A stretch of 64,000 nt of DNA, taken from contig NC_037596.1 of NCBI RefSeq assembly GCF_003073045.1, positions 9,979,950-10,043,949 on the forward strand, written 5' to 3'. Below the pieces are notes generated by a model, which did no database searches, was not told the origin of the DNA, and saw only the letters and a program-made list of their open reading frames with translations. The translations under genes were made by a program, and so were the position numbers. Every line of letters starts with the position of its first letter. Position 1 is the stretch's first letter. Positions 22,501-32,889 of the stretch are shown one piece after another. This DNA is from Pomacea canaliculata. Its lineage: Eukaryota; Mollusca; Gastropoda; Architaenioglossa; Ampullariidae.

Positions 22501-25500
22501 TTACAAAATTAATAATCAGAGAAGCTTCTTATGTCTGATTTGTTAAAAAAAAAAAAAATTGTTGTGTAGCCTGATATGCTAAATGAAGATGGGTTCTCCT
22601 TGGGTAGGTGGAATAGCTAGCATTTCTCTTCTTCCCATGCCATCCAGCATCTCATATGTTGTCAAAGGCTACAAACTCCAAGTCTATGCTTGTTTACTTT
22701 TTTCTAGCTTCAGAATGTCTATGTTAAGCTTTGCATTCTTTCATAACTGACATTTTGCACAAGTGAATTTTACTAAAAATATGCTAATCTGTTCGAAAAA
22801 AGTAAACAATCAAAATTTAAAAAAACAAAACAAAGAGAAACAAAATTCCTATCGGTATCCAAATATCTGAAATCAGTAATTCTGGCACTATAAGTCGAAA
22901 AGGTTTCACAGTAAGGTTTAGTTTTTATTAACCATCTTTTTAAAATCTTAGCAGTACTTAATATTTAATATTTTTCTAAGCATGTTTAAATTGTATCTAA
23001 CGTGAAGGAATTTATAGTTTGTGACATCTCTCTGTAATAAGCAGTAGAATTGTTGTGGTTTAAATTGCATTACAAAATTATCACAAATTATTTCTTGCAC
23101 TTCTTGAAGAAGAAGAATTCTAAAACATTCTGTAATCAATGTAAAATAAAATCTTTTTATAGTCGAAATATACTGATTTCAAAATGCTAATCTTTCTGCT
23201 TCTCATTTTTTTAAATATAAAATTACTTTTGTTCGGTTGGCTGCTTTAGCAGGAAAGTGCTTCAACATTCAGGCAATTTTGCACTATGGAAAACGGGAAT
23301 GGTGAAGGGAGAAGGAAACCAGAATTAAAAGAGACCCCCCCCCCCACCCCAAAAAAAAAAAAAAAAATGGCAAGGCCTGTAAACAAATAAGGAGTGTCCC
23401 GAAAAAATATCTGAATCGTACCTTAATTTACACTCCAGCTGTGACAAACAAGACTGCACAAACTCCTGACTTCACGTGCAAATTTCACAAATCGCAGAGC
23501 AGTTAGAAAGAGTAAGAGCTTAGCAAGAATCAAATAACCCCTTATCTATGAAATATCATCTATGAAAATGATCCCCCTTTCTTCATGCTTTTGTCAAGTG
23601 TTTTAAAAAGTTGAAGCTTCCTTGATGGTGCATGATCACAGTTATTTCCCTTGATATCCATAACTGGATATGAAGCTATCTTGCTATGAGTGTGATGTCT
23701 TTTTCTTAAATATAAAGCAACAAATGTAGGTTTCAAATAAAAAATAAATTAAAGGCTCTGTTGAATGATCAGTTACTTAATGATAGTGACCTATAAAAGC
23801 TGTTGCTGAATAATAAGAATATGTTAATAACTGACGTAAAAATAAACAAGAAAGAATTAACTCCATGATGAACTGTATTAAAAAAAACATAGAGATCTCC
23901 AATTCCTTCTATAATTTTTTCTGAGACCTTTTTATTAAGGAAAACTCATCTACAAGCATCGACATAATTTACGTAATGTTAAATACAGAGAGAGGAATGT
24001 TATTATGTTAAGCTTATGTTTAAGGGGTTTAAATTTGTGGCAGCTGGATATATGATTCTCTTTTATGAATGGCAAACCATCATTGAAGAAGGAATTTTGT
24101 GACAAGACAGCTTATTATACACTACTTCATTGCCATTAAAGTATCTGATAAAAGAGAAGAAATATACAACCATTTCTGTCATGTAAAAAGACAACCATTC
24201 ATCTAGGTGGATGGAGGGGAATTGCTATTTCACACCGAGCCAGCAACAAAGGATATATATCGGGGCAAGGCTGCCATCCACCTTAAGCGGATGCCACATG
24301 TAGAGATTCATCTAGGTGGCTCAAGCCTTTTGGAAAAGGGTTTTAATCAATGGTTATATTTCTGTCATGATATTTATCTTTATTATAATACACTCGGTAC
24401 TTTTTGTTATACATTAAATTCCTATACCACTAATAAAGGGTACAGCTTATCGAAAATATTCTTATAACTGTCAAGGACAACAACTATTGTAATAAAACAG
24501 CATTAAAGCAGGTGGGTTTGTGAACTGTAAATAAATGTCAGTCTGCATCTGGCAGAGGCATAGGAGTATCAAATTTAGTCATAAATGAATGCTAATGGAT
24601 GTTATAAAAGGAAAAGGACTGAATAACACAAGCTTTTGGAATAGTGTGCTGCAAGTATACTTTCAAATGCTTCATTAACAATGATTCTAACAAGACAACT
24701 AAACTGACAGCTCTGTGGATGTCAGTTTCTTTTTGTATCTTTGCCTACAATGGAGGCACTGCTGCTATTACCTAGTTTTTTTTTATTGGTGCATAGACTG
24801 CAGATTGCTATAGATCACTGTAACGATTGGCGATTCAGGCGAATCTAATTAGACTCTCATTTATTTTTCATTCTCCTTATAGTCAGGGAAGAGCAGTCGC
24901 GCGGAGCCGCGTCAGCTCTCATTCTTATACGTCATGTATGAAGTGACGTAATTGAGCTCGACACAACGTAACTAGGACGACGGTAGTCAATGGAGGGAGA
25001 AGCCACGCCGACCCTGTAACATTGTACTGATGATTGGTCGATCCAAGAAAGGCTGTGAAGGTTGTCCTAGTCACCTAGTCGCGAAGAACCTGATTGGGCA
25101 AGAGCTCTGAAGAGAACGAGTTAACTTAGGAGATCTAACGTTTCTCGGGGAGTCGAGACCGAGCAGTGAGAGAGTAAACATTGTGTGTGTTAACTGCTTT
25201 CAACGTTATATCCAACGTTCTTCAGAGGGAGATTATCATATGTATTCCAAGTTTTGGTGTAGCTATTAATTCCTTTGGAATATATCAGCTTCGCCGATAC
25301 AAGTGATGTGGCTTTAATGTGGCTTTTAGACTCACGAACTTCTGAAAATATTCGTTGGAAATAACCTGCTGGTCCAGTCGGTCACCTCGCCAGCCCGTCT
25401 GATAACCATAGGAGGGGGTTGGCGGTGAGGGAGTAGTGTTCTTTTATTTTGTTTCATCCGCATTTCATCACTAATTAATTTCTTAAACATTAAATGTGTT

Positions 25501-27210
25501 AATCGTTGGCCGGACCTTTTTGCTGAAAAATGTGAAAGAGTGCGGCAAGCGTGGTTTACATGTAGATGCTTACACGCGCTCGCAGACACATTTAAACACT
25601 CTTTTCAAAAAACGTTACGATCACATGAAAAGCTGAAGTGTCCCATGGCCTAGTGCAGCGGGTGTAAAAGCATTAGAAGTGAATGTAACTCTAACAACCA
25701 TCTTTAATTTCCCTTATAAAACAAACACCTGGCTGTTGGGTGGGCAGGCACGTTTTGCAATCTCAGGCCTTTCTTGTCTTGAAACTAGCAATTTGTTCTC
25801 CAAAATGCACTTACTACTAAGGCCATAATACTTCATAATTGCTGTTGAATAAAAATTAGAAAACAGAAATAAAAAGAATACTAAATGAAGTAAGTGCTTG
25901 TTAACTAGCAATATAAAATAAACCATAAAGTAGATGTCCAATTTTACAAAATATCTAAAAATAAGTTAATTTTATGCTACTCATCGCATGTCATTTCTGT
26001 AATATGGAAGCTGATTGTACAATGATGACCATGTCATTCTTTTTATAAGTATCATTAGAAACAAATATCAAATAGATCATGTCACATTTATCTTTTACAA
26101 GCAATTTGATAATCCAAATATGAAATTCAAATCTCCGTTATGACATTCTTCAGTGTCAATCTACTGTTGTTTAGAGCTGCTTGTGAAAACAGTGATGACC
26201 CTAATACTATTTGCTGGCTGTGGTCTGGAATTGTTTTGTTCTGCAAGAAATGTAAGTTGGTAATGTGAAAAAATGTCAGAAATTAACTGATTAAATGGGA
26301 TGCAAACTAAACTGTAAATGATGTTCATCTCTCTCTTTTTCACATACACGGTGATCGTAACTGGGAAACCATATACAGATAAGGGAGTCCATGATAGCTG
26401 GTTTTTTTTTCATTGTTTGTAAGTTTATCACGATGGCCATTGCATAGCACAAATGAACAAACTGAAGTACACTCACCGACCACTCATGATCCTACTAGTA
26501 CTACTGTCATGTAGTAGGGCTGACCTAAAATTAGTTTCAGATAGATACGTTATAATATTTATGTGGCACAGAAAAATTTGTTGTCCTGCTATTTGTGTTA
26601 CTGTAGTACTAGAAGATCAAGGTTCAAGAAAGAGTAAGTTTCTAAAGACCTTTTGAAAAAAAGAGTGTTTTTTGCGAATACGGAAGGGCAACTAGTGTTG
26701 TACAGGTGTGTAGACCAAACATGCGGCGAAAAATCGTCGGTATTTTGCGCCAAAAGTCGACTCTGAAAATAAATTTGTGGTAATATTTTATCGATATAAG
26801 GACTTACAATTAAATAATGCATAACCTACATGTTCACCTGAGGAACACTACAATTTTTTTCATTAACTACTAATGATTTGTTTAGTGTCATATATAGCTG
26901 ATTTTTATTATTTACAAGTAATCATTGCAAACAACGAAAATGTACTACAAACTGGAAAGGGAATCCAGATGCAAACGAGAGAAACACGGATGCAGGCTAA
27001 GTAACAGGTAAGTTTATTTGCGAATGCGTAGAGCAGGGCAAGTAACGAACAGACCATGAACGTATATAGGGATATTCGTGAACAGACGATGACTCATTTC
27101 AAGAGTTACATAATTAAGAAACACAAATAATTTATTTTTTCGACCCGTTAAAGTGATAGCTTACCTGATGGCAAGAAGTATAAAAGCTGAGTAAAGAGAA
27201 ATATCCACAT
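19369..27210 (-). CDS. Gene D: small one-Ig-like-domain receptor (4 exons)
   Basis: Joined minus-strand exons: 27210-27165, 21182-20805, 20023-19908, 19557-19369, giving 242 aa. Exon 1 is a signal peptide. Exon 2 is one Cys-rich Ig-like domain (LTCPQFKEG, CKINKTA, SCWC, LECKYC). Exon 3 has one TM segment, and exon 4 a 63-codon C-terminal tail. An AATAAA (19197-19202, minus) about 170 nt past the stop supports the end. Its paralogues are C and E, with identical phases. It is probably a type-I surface glycoprotein. Intron 1 (6 kb) holds a solo LTR-like fossil, and the intron before exon 4 holds a SINE. Exons 1-3 are well supported; exon 4 is the weak part, and reading through the exon 3 donor would give a shorter protein ending near 19845. 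Confidence 0.7.
19603..19740 (-). mobile_element. tRNA-derived SINE fragment
   Basis: Read on the minus strand it begins GGGGGATCGAGTGGTTAGAGC, which resembles a tRNA A-box region, continues through a weak B-box-like GTGGAGATTTGCAC, and ends in a simple ACCTTTACC-type tail with a palindromic AGGTGTTAGACACCT segment. The form is a tRNA-headed SINE, in the intron before gene D exon 4. Confidence 0.5.
19908..20023 (-). CDS. Gene D exon 3: transmembrane exon
   Basis: Short ectodomain linker ADTGTSG, hydrophobic AYVISGTLVLLTVVSLM, then a tail with K residues and donor AAG|gtaaaa (phase 0). The acceptor is a NAGNAG tandem (tttcagcag), so one Ala may be included or skipped without frame change. Confidence 0.72.
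20805..21182 (-). CDS. Gene D exon 2: Cys-rich Ig-like domain
   Basis: Phases 1-1 between ttacag and gtaagt. The residues VDLSDVELTCPQFKEGQNK start the domain. Cysteines recur at the same places as in C and E: after LT, in LICKI, at AGC, before the SCWC pair and in LECKYC. Several NxS/T sites. Confidence 0.85.
21183..24818. other. Gene D intron 1, distal part
   Basis: Very AT-rich. No exon, RNA or clear repeat found apart from poly-A/C runs near 22545 and 23335-23365. A direct repeat of CATCTAGGTGG (about 24199 and 24310) brackets a 110-bp GC-richer patch that may be a short mobile fragment. Confidence 0.5.
24819..25618. mobile_element. Solo LTR-like fossil (about 800 bp)
   Basis: Starts TGTAACG, ends with the complementary CGTTAC, and is flanked by short direct repeats (GATCAC at 24813-24818 and 25619-25624, of which 5-6 bp would be the target duplication). 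No internal coding region is present, as expected for a solo LTR, possibly of the Ty3/gypsy group. It lies in intron 1 of gene D. A DNA-transposon derivative with 6-bp ends remains possible. Confidence 0.45.
25625..27164. other. Gene D intron 1, proximal part
   Basis: No supported gene. Short ORFs only. Confidence 0.5.
27165..27210 (-). CDS. Gene D exon 1: signal peptide
   Basis: Encodes MWIFLFTQLLYFLPS plus one base (phase 1) before a gtaagc donor; aaaaca precedes the ATG, as in gene C. The length (46 nt) equals that of gene C exon 1. A TATA-like ATATAAG lies about 50 nt upstream (about 27258-27265), and the module shared with gene E begins about 115 nt upstream. Confidence 0.72.
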
Positions 27211-27324
27211 TGTTTTAAACAGAACGAAGGCGACCTTTAAAATTTCCGTAAGGAAAAACTTATATCTGATCAACCGCGCGAACTAATATAATCATGGACG
27301 TACATTGATGAACTGATGTCTGTA

Positions 27325-27367
27325 CGCCGAGACTCACTCTTGGCCTCTTGCGAAGTGAGTCTCGGCG
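27325..27367. repeat. Perfect 14-bp inverted repeat
   Basis: CGCCGAGACTCACT (27325-27338) pairs with AGTGAGTCTCGGCG (27354-27367) across a 15-nt loop. It is in the upstream module of gene D; the gene E copy has only one arm. Confidence 0.85.
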
Positions 27368-27525
27368 AGCCGTAGCAACAAAATAATGTGAATAAACCGG
27401 AAGCTATGTTGTCTAATACCTCGTTTAAGTAGTTTATCAGAAATGTGAATAAATCGAAAGCTTTGTCATCTAATGCTTCGTTTTAGCTGTTCACTGAAAA
27501 AAAAACTTCTGCCAGCAGTCCAGAG
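27325..27525 (-). promoter_or_regulatory. Shared upstream module of gene D
   Basis: Read on the minus strand: GGACTGCTGGCAG, a T-run, CAGTGAACAGCTAAAACGA, then two tandem copies of a block ending in TTTATTCACATT, then CTACGGCTCGCCGAGACTCAC. The same order occurs upstream of gene E (57480-57605), and a partial copy lies at about 43790-43870. It ends about 115 nt before gene D exon 1, so a promoter role is likely. A mobile sequence captured by the family is the alternative. Confidence 0.55.
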
Positions 27526-27529
27526 ATAT

Positions 27530-28100
27530 TCGTGATATAAGCGCTACTTTGTCGTTCATTGTCAATCCTCACCTGCAACCTATATATATAGACATGCACC
27601 TGCTGTATTTAACCAATCATACCACGCAAAAGCACTGGAAAGCATTTTGTTAATAGGAAATAGATGCCAAAGGCTTTGTCATGAACCAGCCTGGTTCAAG
27701 GCCAGAAAACAGTGTCGGGCTAGTAATAGAAACATTAAAGAGGGGCAGTTGGTACCCTGAGGCGATACAGGCTGTGGGTGAACAATAGGGGTAAAGATGT
27801 TATCTCCCTTTGTGGTAGCTGAGCCTGGGAATCGAGGCCGCTTACGAAATAGGGGCCGCAGGCATCACTTCACGGGTACGTTAATTCACGGGTGCTAATG
27901 GAAAGGCCCGTACACTCGGTCGTGAGAACAGAGTTTGTTTTCTTTACCACCGACTGGACACCGGTGCCGAATAGGGGAGCTAGACGGAGTGTCGCGACAG
28001 TCGGAGGGTGGTGTGGCCGACCGTGGGAAGATGAGCGGCGGATAGATGATGGGTACCCCGAGTATAGCGCGAGGGGGTGTAGTCCCTCTAGTCAGAGTTC
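27530..28100. other. Upstream region of gene D
   Basis: No gene supported. GC content rises from about 27800 into the LTR-like segment. Confidence 0.45.
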
Positions 28101-29110
28101 GATAGCGTCAGAACTAGGTTGGTAGAATTGACAGGGGCCACGTGGCCCGGTAGTATATAAGCTAGAACCGCACTGTAGTCGAGGCTTTTTCCCCTCGTGT
28201 TCCAGCAGAGACGTAGTCTCTGAGTGATTGTCAGTCGCAGGCAGCAGGTCTGAAATAGGGAAGCCGTTCAGTCAGAACGTATCACTACCTGCTGGCACTT
28301 GTGATCTGGTGGTGTAGAGAGGAGAGTGTGCGCTGTAACCAAGGGTTAATTCTCCCAACGACAAGTGAGGGAGGTTACTGTGTCCGGCAGCGAGACGTGC
28401 GAGGCAGCGGTTGGCAGACCCCACCGCGCCACCGGTCCAGTGTGGTCATCTACAGAACAGCCTACAGTCATCTCTACTGCGAGAATCGTCGCTGCATCCA
28501 TTGCCTGGAGCAACTGGGTGGGACAGTGACAAGAAATAATCTACGAGACCAGGTGTATGCAGGCAGCTGCACCCGTCTTCAGGAAACAACGACTTCCAGT
28601 TCAGAAGTCAGCGCTACTACGAGTATCGTCGCTGCATCCGTTGCCTGGGGCAACCGGGGTGGGACAGTGTCAAGGAATCGCCTAGAAGCCCAGGTGTACG
28701 CAGTCAGCTACATCCATCTTCAGGAAGCAACAAGCGAAGTAGTCGAGGGGACTATCAGTACGATATTATTCCAATACTGTGAATTGTGTGTCAGGGACGG
28801 ACCGCGTGTCCGGACCTATGTGCAGATACGTGCAGATACGTAAGATCAAACCATCTTCTAAATTCATTGTTGTTTAATTGTCTTCATGTCAACCTAACTT
28901 GCTTTTGTTTTAATTATAATCTTTTACTTTGTACACTGTCTTGTCAGTTGAGTGTTTGCGCACGCGGGTGAGTGTGACTGCTAGTCAGGACGCGTGCGGA
29001 GGTGCGTACGGGCGGGCGAGTGTGTGTGAGGGTGAAAGCCGGGTGGAGCGAGCCAGCTAAAGAGACCCCTTTCCCCTCGGGCTAGTCAGGCCAGCCTTCT
29101 CCTAGCCTAG
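28101..29110 (+). mobile_element. LTR-like promoter segment with 140-bp tandem repeat
   Basis: A GC-rich block unlike its surroundings, with a TATA box (GTATATAAG near 28152) followed by a likely transcript start region, and two tandem copies of a 140-bp unit (28481 and 28621, each starting GAGxATCGTCGCTGCATCC). The ORF across it reflects the repeat and has no known domain. The layout resembles a retroelement LTR or leader, but ends and target duplication were not found. Confidence 0.3.
28481..28750. repeat. 140-bp tandem duplication
   Basis: Two copies spaced exactly 140 bp, sharing TCGTCGCTGCATCC, TTGCCTGG, GTGGGACAGTG and CTTCAGGAA in order, about 80% alike by eye. Confidence 0.8.
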
Positions 29111-29810
29111 TTACGTCACAGGCTTTAACAGATCAACACTCGGTAAACACACATAAGAAACCGACAATTATTCGTAAAAATCGAATCTTGTGTACAGAGA
29201 ATCGAAAAATCAAGCATTCATATGTAACAGGCATAGACAATATATATATGTCTCTGGGTGAGGCTCACAACCCACAGTTTTCTCAAGCTGAAGTTTGTGT
29301 TGCAGGCACCTGCTTAAAGAAAAGAGAATGGTTTGATGTGTTACCTCAATTGGCTTTATAAAATACATTAGAACCCACCACTGAGCTATGTTGATAAAAC
29401 GAATTTTGATTAATCCTTGTCATTAATATTATTCAAAAACTTAAAAAAACAGTAGATATACATACTTAACTTAAAAAATATGCTTTTAAAACTTGAAAAT
29501 GATTTGTCAAATAATAGATAACTGTATTTGCTACTAGCAAGAACCGATCGGAATGCTGTACGTGCTTACATGTACATGAAATGTCCATGGATCTGACCAC
29601 TGCAGTGCATATATAATATATAGGTGTGTGCATATTAAATGAGGGCTAATGATAGATTTGTTAAAGCATATCTTCTTTTGCACAGGTGTCGAAGGCAGTG
29701 GATTTTCAAAGATTTTATGTACAAGAAGTATTAACATATATTAACGCCTTTTGCTAAAAACAGTATGCGTGATCAAGGATTAAGTGGAATGTAATGAAGA
29801 CCTGTCAATG
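29111..29810. other. Spacer
   Basis: AT-rich, no gene or repeat recognised. Confidence 0.5.
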
Positions 29811-29818
29811 CTATAGAG

Positions 29819-30263
29819 CAGTGATGCCCAACCTTTTTCGGCCTGCGGGCCATACACATTTCCGACATGCGTGTCACGGGCCGCTTCACAGCAAAAATAA
29901 AATAAAAAAAATATAGAGCAGATACCATTTTTATTAGAAACAAGTTGTACTTACCATTAATTATGTAGTAATTAGTGGGATATTTGAAGTTGTTTACCTG
30001 AAACCAACTTCTGAATGTCCGGCTGCATGAAGAGACACCAAGTCGGAGCACTGAATCGAAATGTTTGTCCATCGAAAAAAAAGATTGAGATACACCCCTA
30101 GGTAGGGATATATACTTCTTCTCCCCTTGGTTTTCGTTTTTTTTTAGGTCTTCTTTTATTACTAACATGCCGATTTCCTGCACTGTGGGCAGAAGTTTCG
30201 CGGCCGGATGGCACCGCGTCGCGGGCCGGAAATGGCCCGCGGGCCGTAGGTTGTGCATCGCTG
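29819..30263. mobile_element. Non-autonomous hAT transposon with 8-bp target duplication
   Basis: Ends CAGTGATGCCCAACCT and (reverse-complemented) CAGCGATGCACAACCT, with subterminal GCGGGCC-rich repeats typical of hAT elements. Flanked by a perfect 8-bp direct repeat CTATAGAG (29811-29818 and 30264-30271). At 445 bp with no transposase it is a deletion derivative or MITE. It lies just left of repeat copy 2. Confidence 0.9.
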
Positions 30264-30278
30264 CTATAGAGAGAGTAA

Positions 30279-32108
30279 TATTTTCTCCCTGGTTTATCTT
30301 ACCATCTGAGGCCTTCTCAAGGAACGATCGGGAAAGAGCCTTCAATGCTGCAACGATCGAGAAACTGAAAAAGATGAAAATGAAAATACTGGTAATTTTG
30401 TAAACATAGATATCTAAGTATGCCTTATAGTTTTGAGCACTGGGTTCTCTGTTGTCACCACGGTTGTTCGTGTTTATGATTATTTGTTGTTTTCTTTAAG
30501 TCTGCTTTTCGTATTCCTTACACATGCTTTTGTTTCTTCCCTAATGTGGACGGATTATCAAAAGTACACTTGCCGCAGATGTGCTACCAAATAATCTTAC
30601 TGCTTCGAGTTCTGATGCCAAGAGTTTCCAGGGAACCAGTCCTTTTGGAGATCTTTAGCCTGCAGACGATACAGTCATAACAATTCAGACAGACATGTAC
30701 AAATTCACAGATATTTCCTTATTTTGTTCAGTTAAGCAATTGATTGAGATTGAGATTTTGATTAGAATGAAGACCCATAACATTATTCTTAGCTAACGGG
30801 GGTGAAGAAAGTTTACTGGGTGAGTTAACCTCAAGAGCAGTTAGAAACCGCTTCGGCCCGTCGTGTATTATCTTTTGTGAACTCGCCTTGCGGTAGCCTC
30901 GACGTTAACTTCAAGGCGTGTCAGCTACGACTGTGTTTGAAAAGAAATCTAACATGCAAGCAAAGAAAGTTGCTACCTTTATGATAATTAAGATATTCAG
31001 CAGTACTCGTAAAATAGTTTGTCTTCCACTACGTTTACGTTATGGTAGAAAAGTCGATACGCATCAACACAATAAGTACAATGTGTAATGGTTCTTAAGA
31101 ACGTTATTATCGATGATGTGGAAGACAGACTCAGAAATGTAAGCAGGTAAGTATTGCAAAAAACCAAAAAAAAAAAAAAATCCCCACAATAATATCGTGG
31201 TATGCTTTCATTTGGGACAACAGGCTGATCATATTTTGTCATTACACTTCGCAAAGTATTTAATTAGTGCTTAAAGTTCTAAATTTAAGCACTAGCTTAA
31301 TTATGACCTTTGATCCATTTATGGATAAGTTTGTAATATGACAACAACATCACATTGAAAACCTACAGATATATCAATATTTCCACAAAACAGCTAAGAA
31401 TTGGTTTCTGTTCGTCATTTAACTATTGTAACGTTAATTTCCTTTAGTTTCATCATCCTGGTCATTAAACATACCAGACGATTCAGCCATTGAGAACCGA
31501 CATCATCCGTCTTCTGTTTTGCTTGAAAGGGCCGTGATCCAATCCTATCTGGCTCTGCTTGGTGAGTAGTTGTCTCAGCATTTACACTAATAAAACACAT
31601 GTTAGAACCAACATGAAACTTTGCACTTCTTCAAACTGTTTATCATCCATCCCTCTTTACACCCTGACTCGCCTAGTACTTAAAAAAAAGTTATTGTTTC
31701 TTATCAGTATTGCAGAGTCATAAGGTGCATTCTGCATTAATGTGCTTCCGTTGAACCCCAGTGTATCATGCCCCTCACATTCTTATGTATTCGAAATATT
31801 GTTCGAATGTTACAAAACAGAGGAAGCCAATCGAATACACACATTATTGGCGTACTTTGTAACTGTAAATCATCGGTGCTATTAATTCTTATGTCTCTCA
31901 GAAAGAGCCTTAATTAGCGTCAACCTCTTCCCTACTTCGCCCAATCTAGTTTTAAAAGGAGGCTTTCACAAGTCTTAAAAAAAAAGGAGTAAAATGTGGC
32001 TTCCGATAGTCTCGGAAAGTTTATATTTCTTAAGATATAAAACGTTGAGGGATGAGAATTCCAAGAGTGTAGCTCCTTCGATGATAATCCCCTTATTGTC
32101 AAAAAAAT

Positions 32109-32144
<36 letters not shown>

Positions 32145-32889
32145 CTATGACTGTCGAAATTACCACGTTTCCTGAGAAGAAATGAGAATTTTGTGCCCTG
32201 ATGCTACGTGTCAAAACACGAAGGGGTTGAAGTGAATCGCCGGAAGGGTAGCCGATTGTTAATTTTTAATCGCTCTCTGCGTGAAGCCAGCGATTAAGTG
32301 TCTCCGCCGATGTTGAAGCAGCAGGAACATCTAATCATAGAAGCTGCCAAACCTTTTAGACATGCGTGTCCTTGTCAACCAGCCAACGATACTGACACAG
32401 TACTCACCTCTAGTGTCACCCGAGCAGCCATGGCTTGTAGGTGAATGTACTTTCCAATTACCCTAGCACCAGGTATTCATAAGCAGTGAGTCATGACGAT
32501 CTGGGATATTAGCTGCGACGTGACAAGACAGTAAATATTTTGAACACCCATCGTCCAGAATTTTTCATACATATGTACATACACTTTCTTTAGGGATGTA
32601 CTTACAATTAATATTCTATGACTGGTGCAGTGAAACCTCGATAAACTATATAGATACTATGGACGTATTTATTTACGAAAAAGACGATGAAACTGAATAA
32701 GACTAAATTGTGCCCTTCGCTTATTGCATCGGTGCCATTGGATTTTTCTTTCTTCACCAAATTCACACACAGATATGTTGACTTATCTATTTCACGCGAT
32801 GAAATAATGGCATGTTTAGTACGGTCATTATTTTAGAAACATAAATTAGTTAAAACTACAAACCTTGGCTGAGATAGAGCGATATGCTC
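30279..32889. repeat. 2.6-kb long direct repeat, copy 2
   Basis: Matches 306-2933 throughout in the same orientation. To the right its sequence continues without the minisatellite seen beside copy 1 and then matches the diverged copy 3 (50195 onwards), so copy 2 shows the uninterrupted arrangement. It includes a (TTG)n run at about 32110-32142. Confidence 0.85.

Noticed and set aside
28301-28843. 180-aa ORF
   Set aside because: It is open mainly because of the 140-bp tandem repeat and GC-rich sequence; no domain is recognisable.
29773-30345. 190-aa minus-strand ORF
   Set aside because: It runs across the hAT element and the repeat edge and has no domain.
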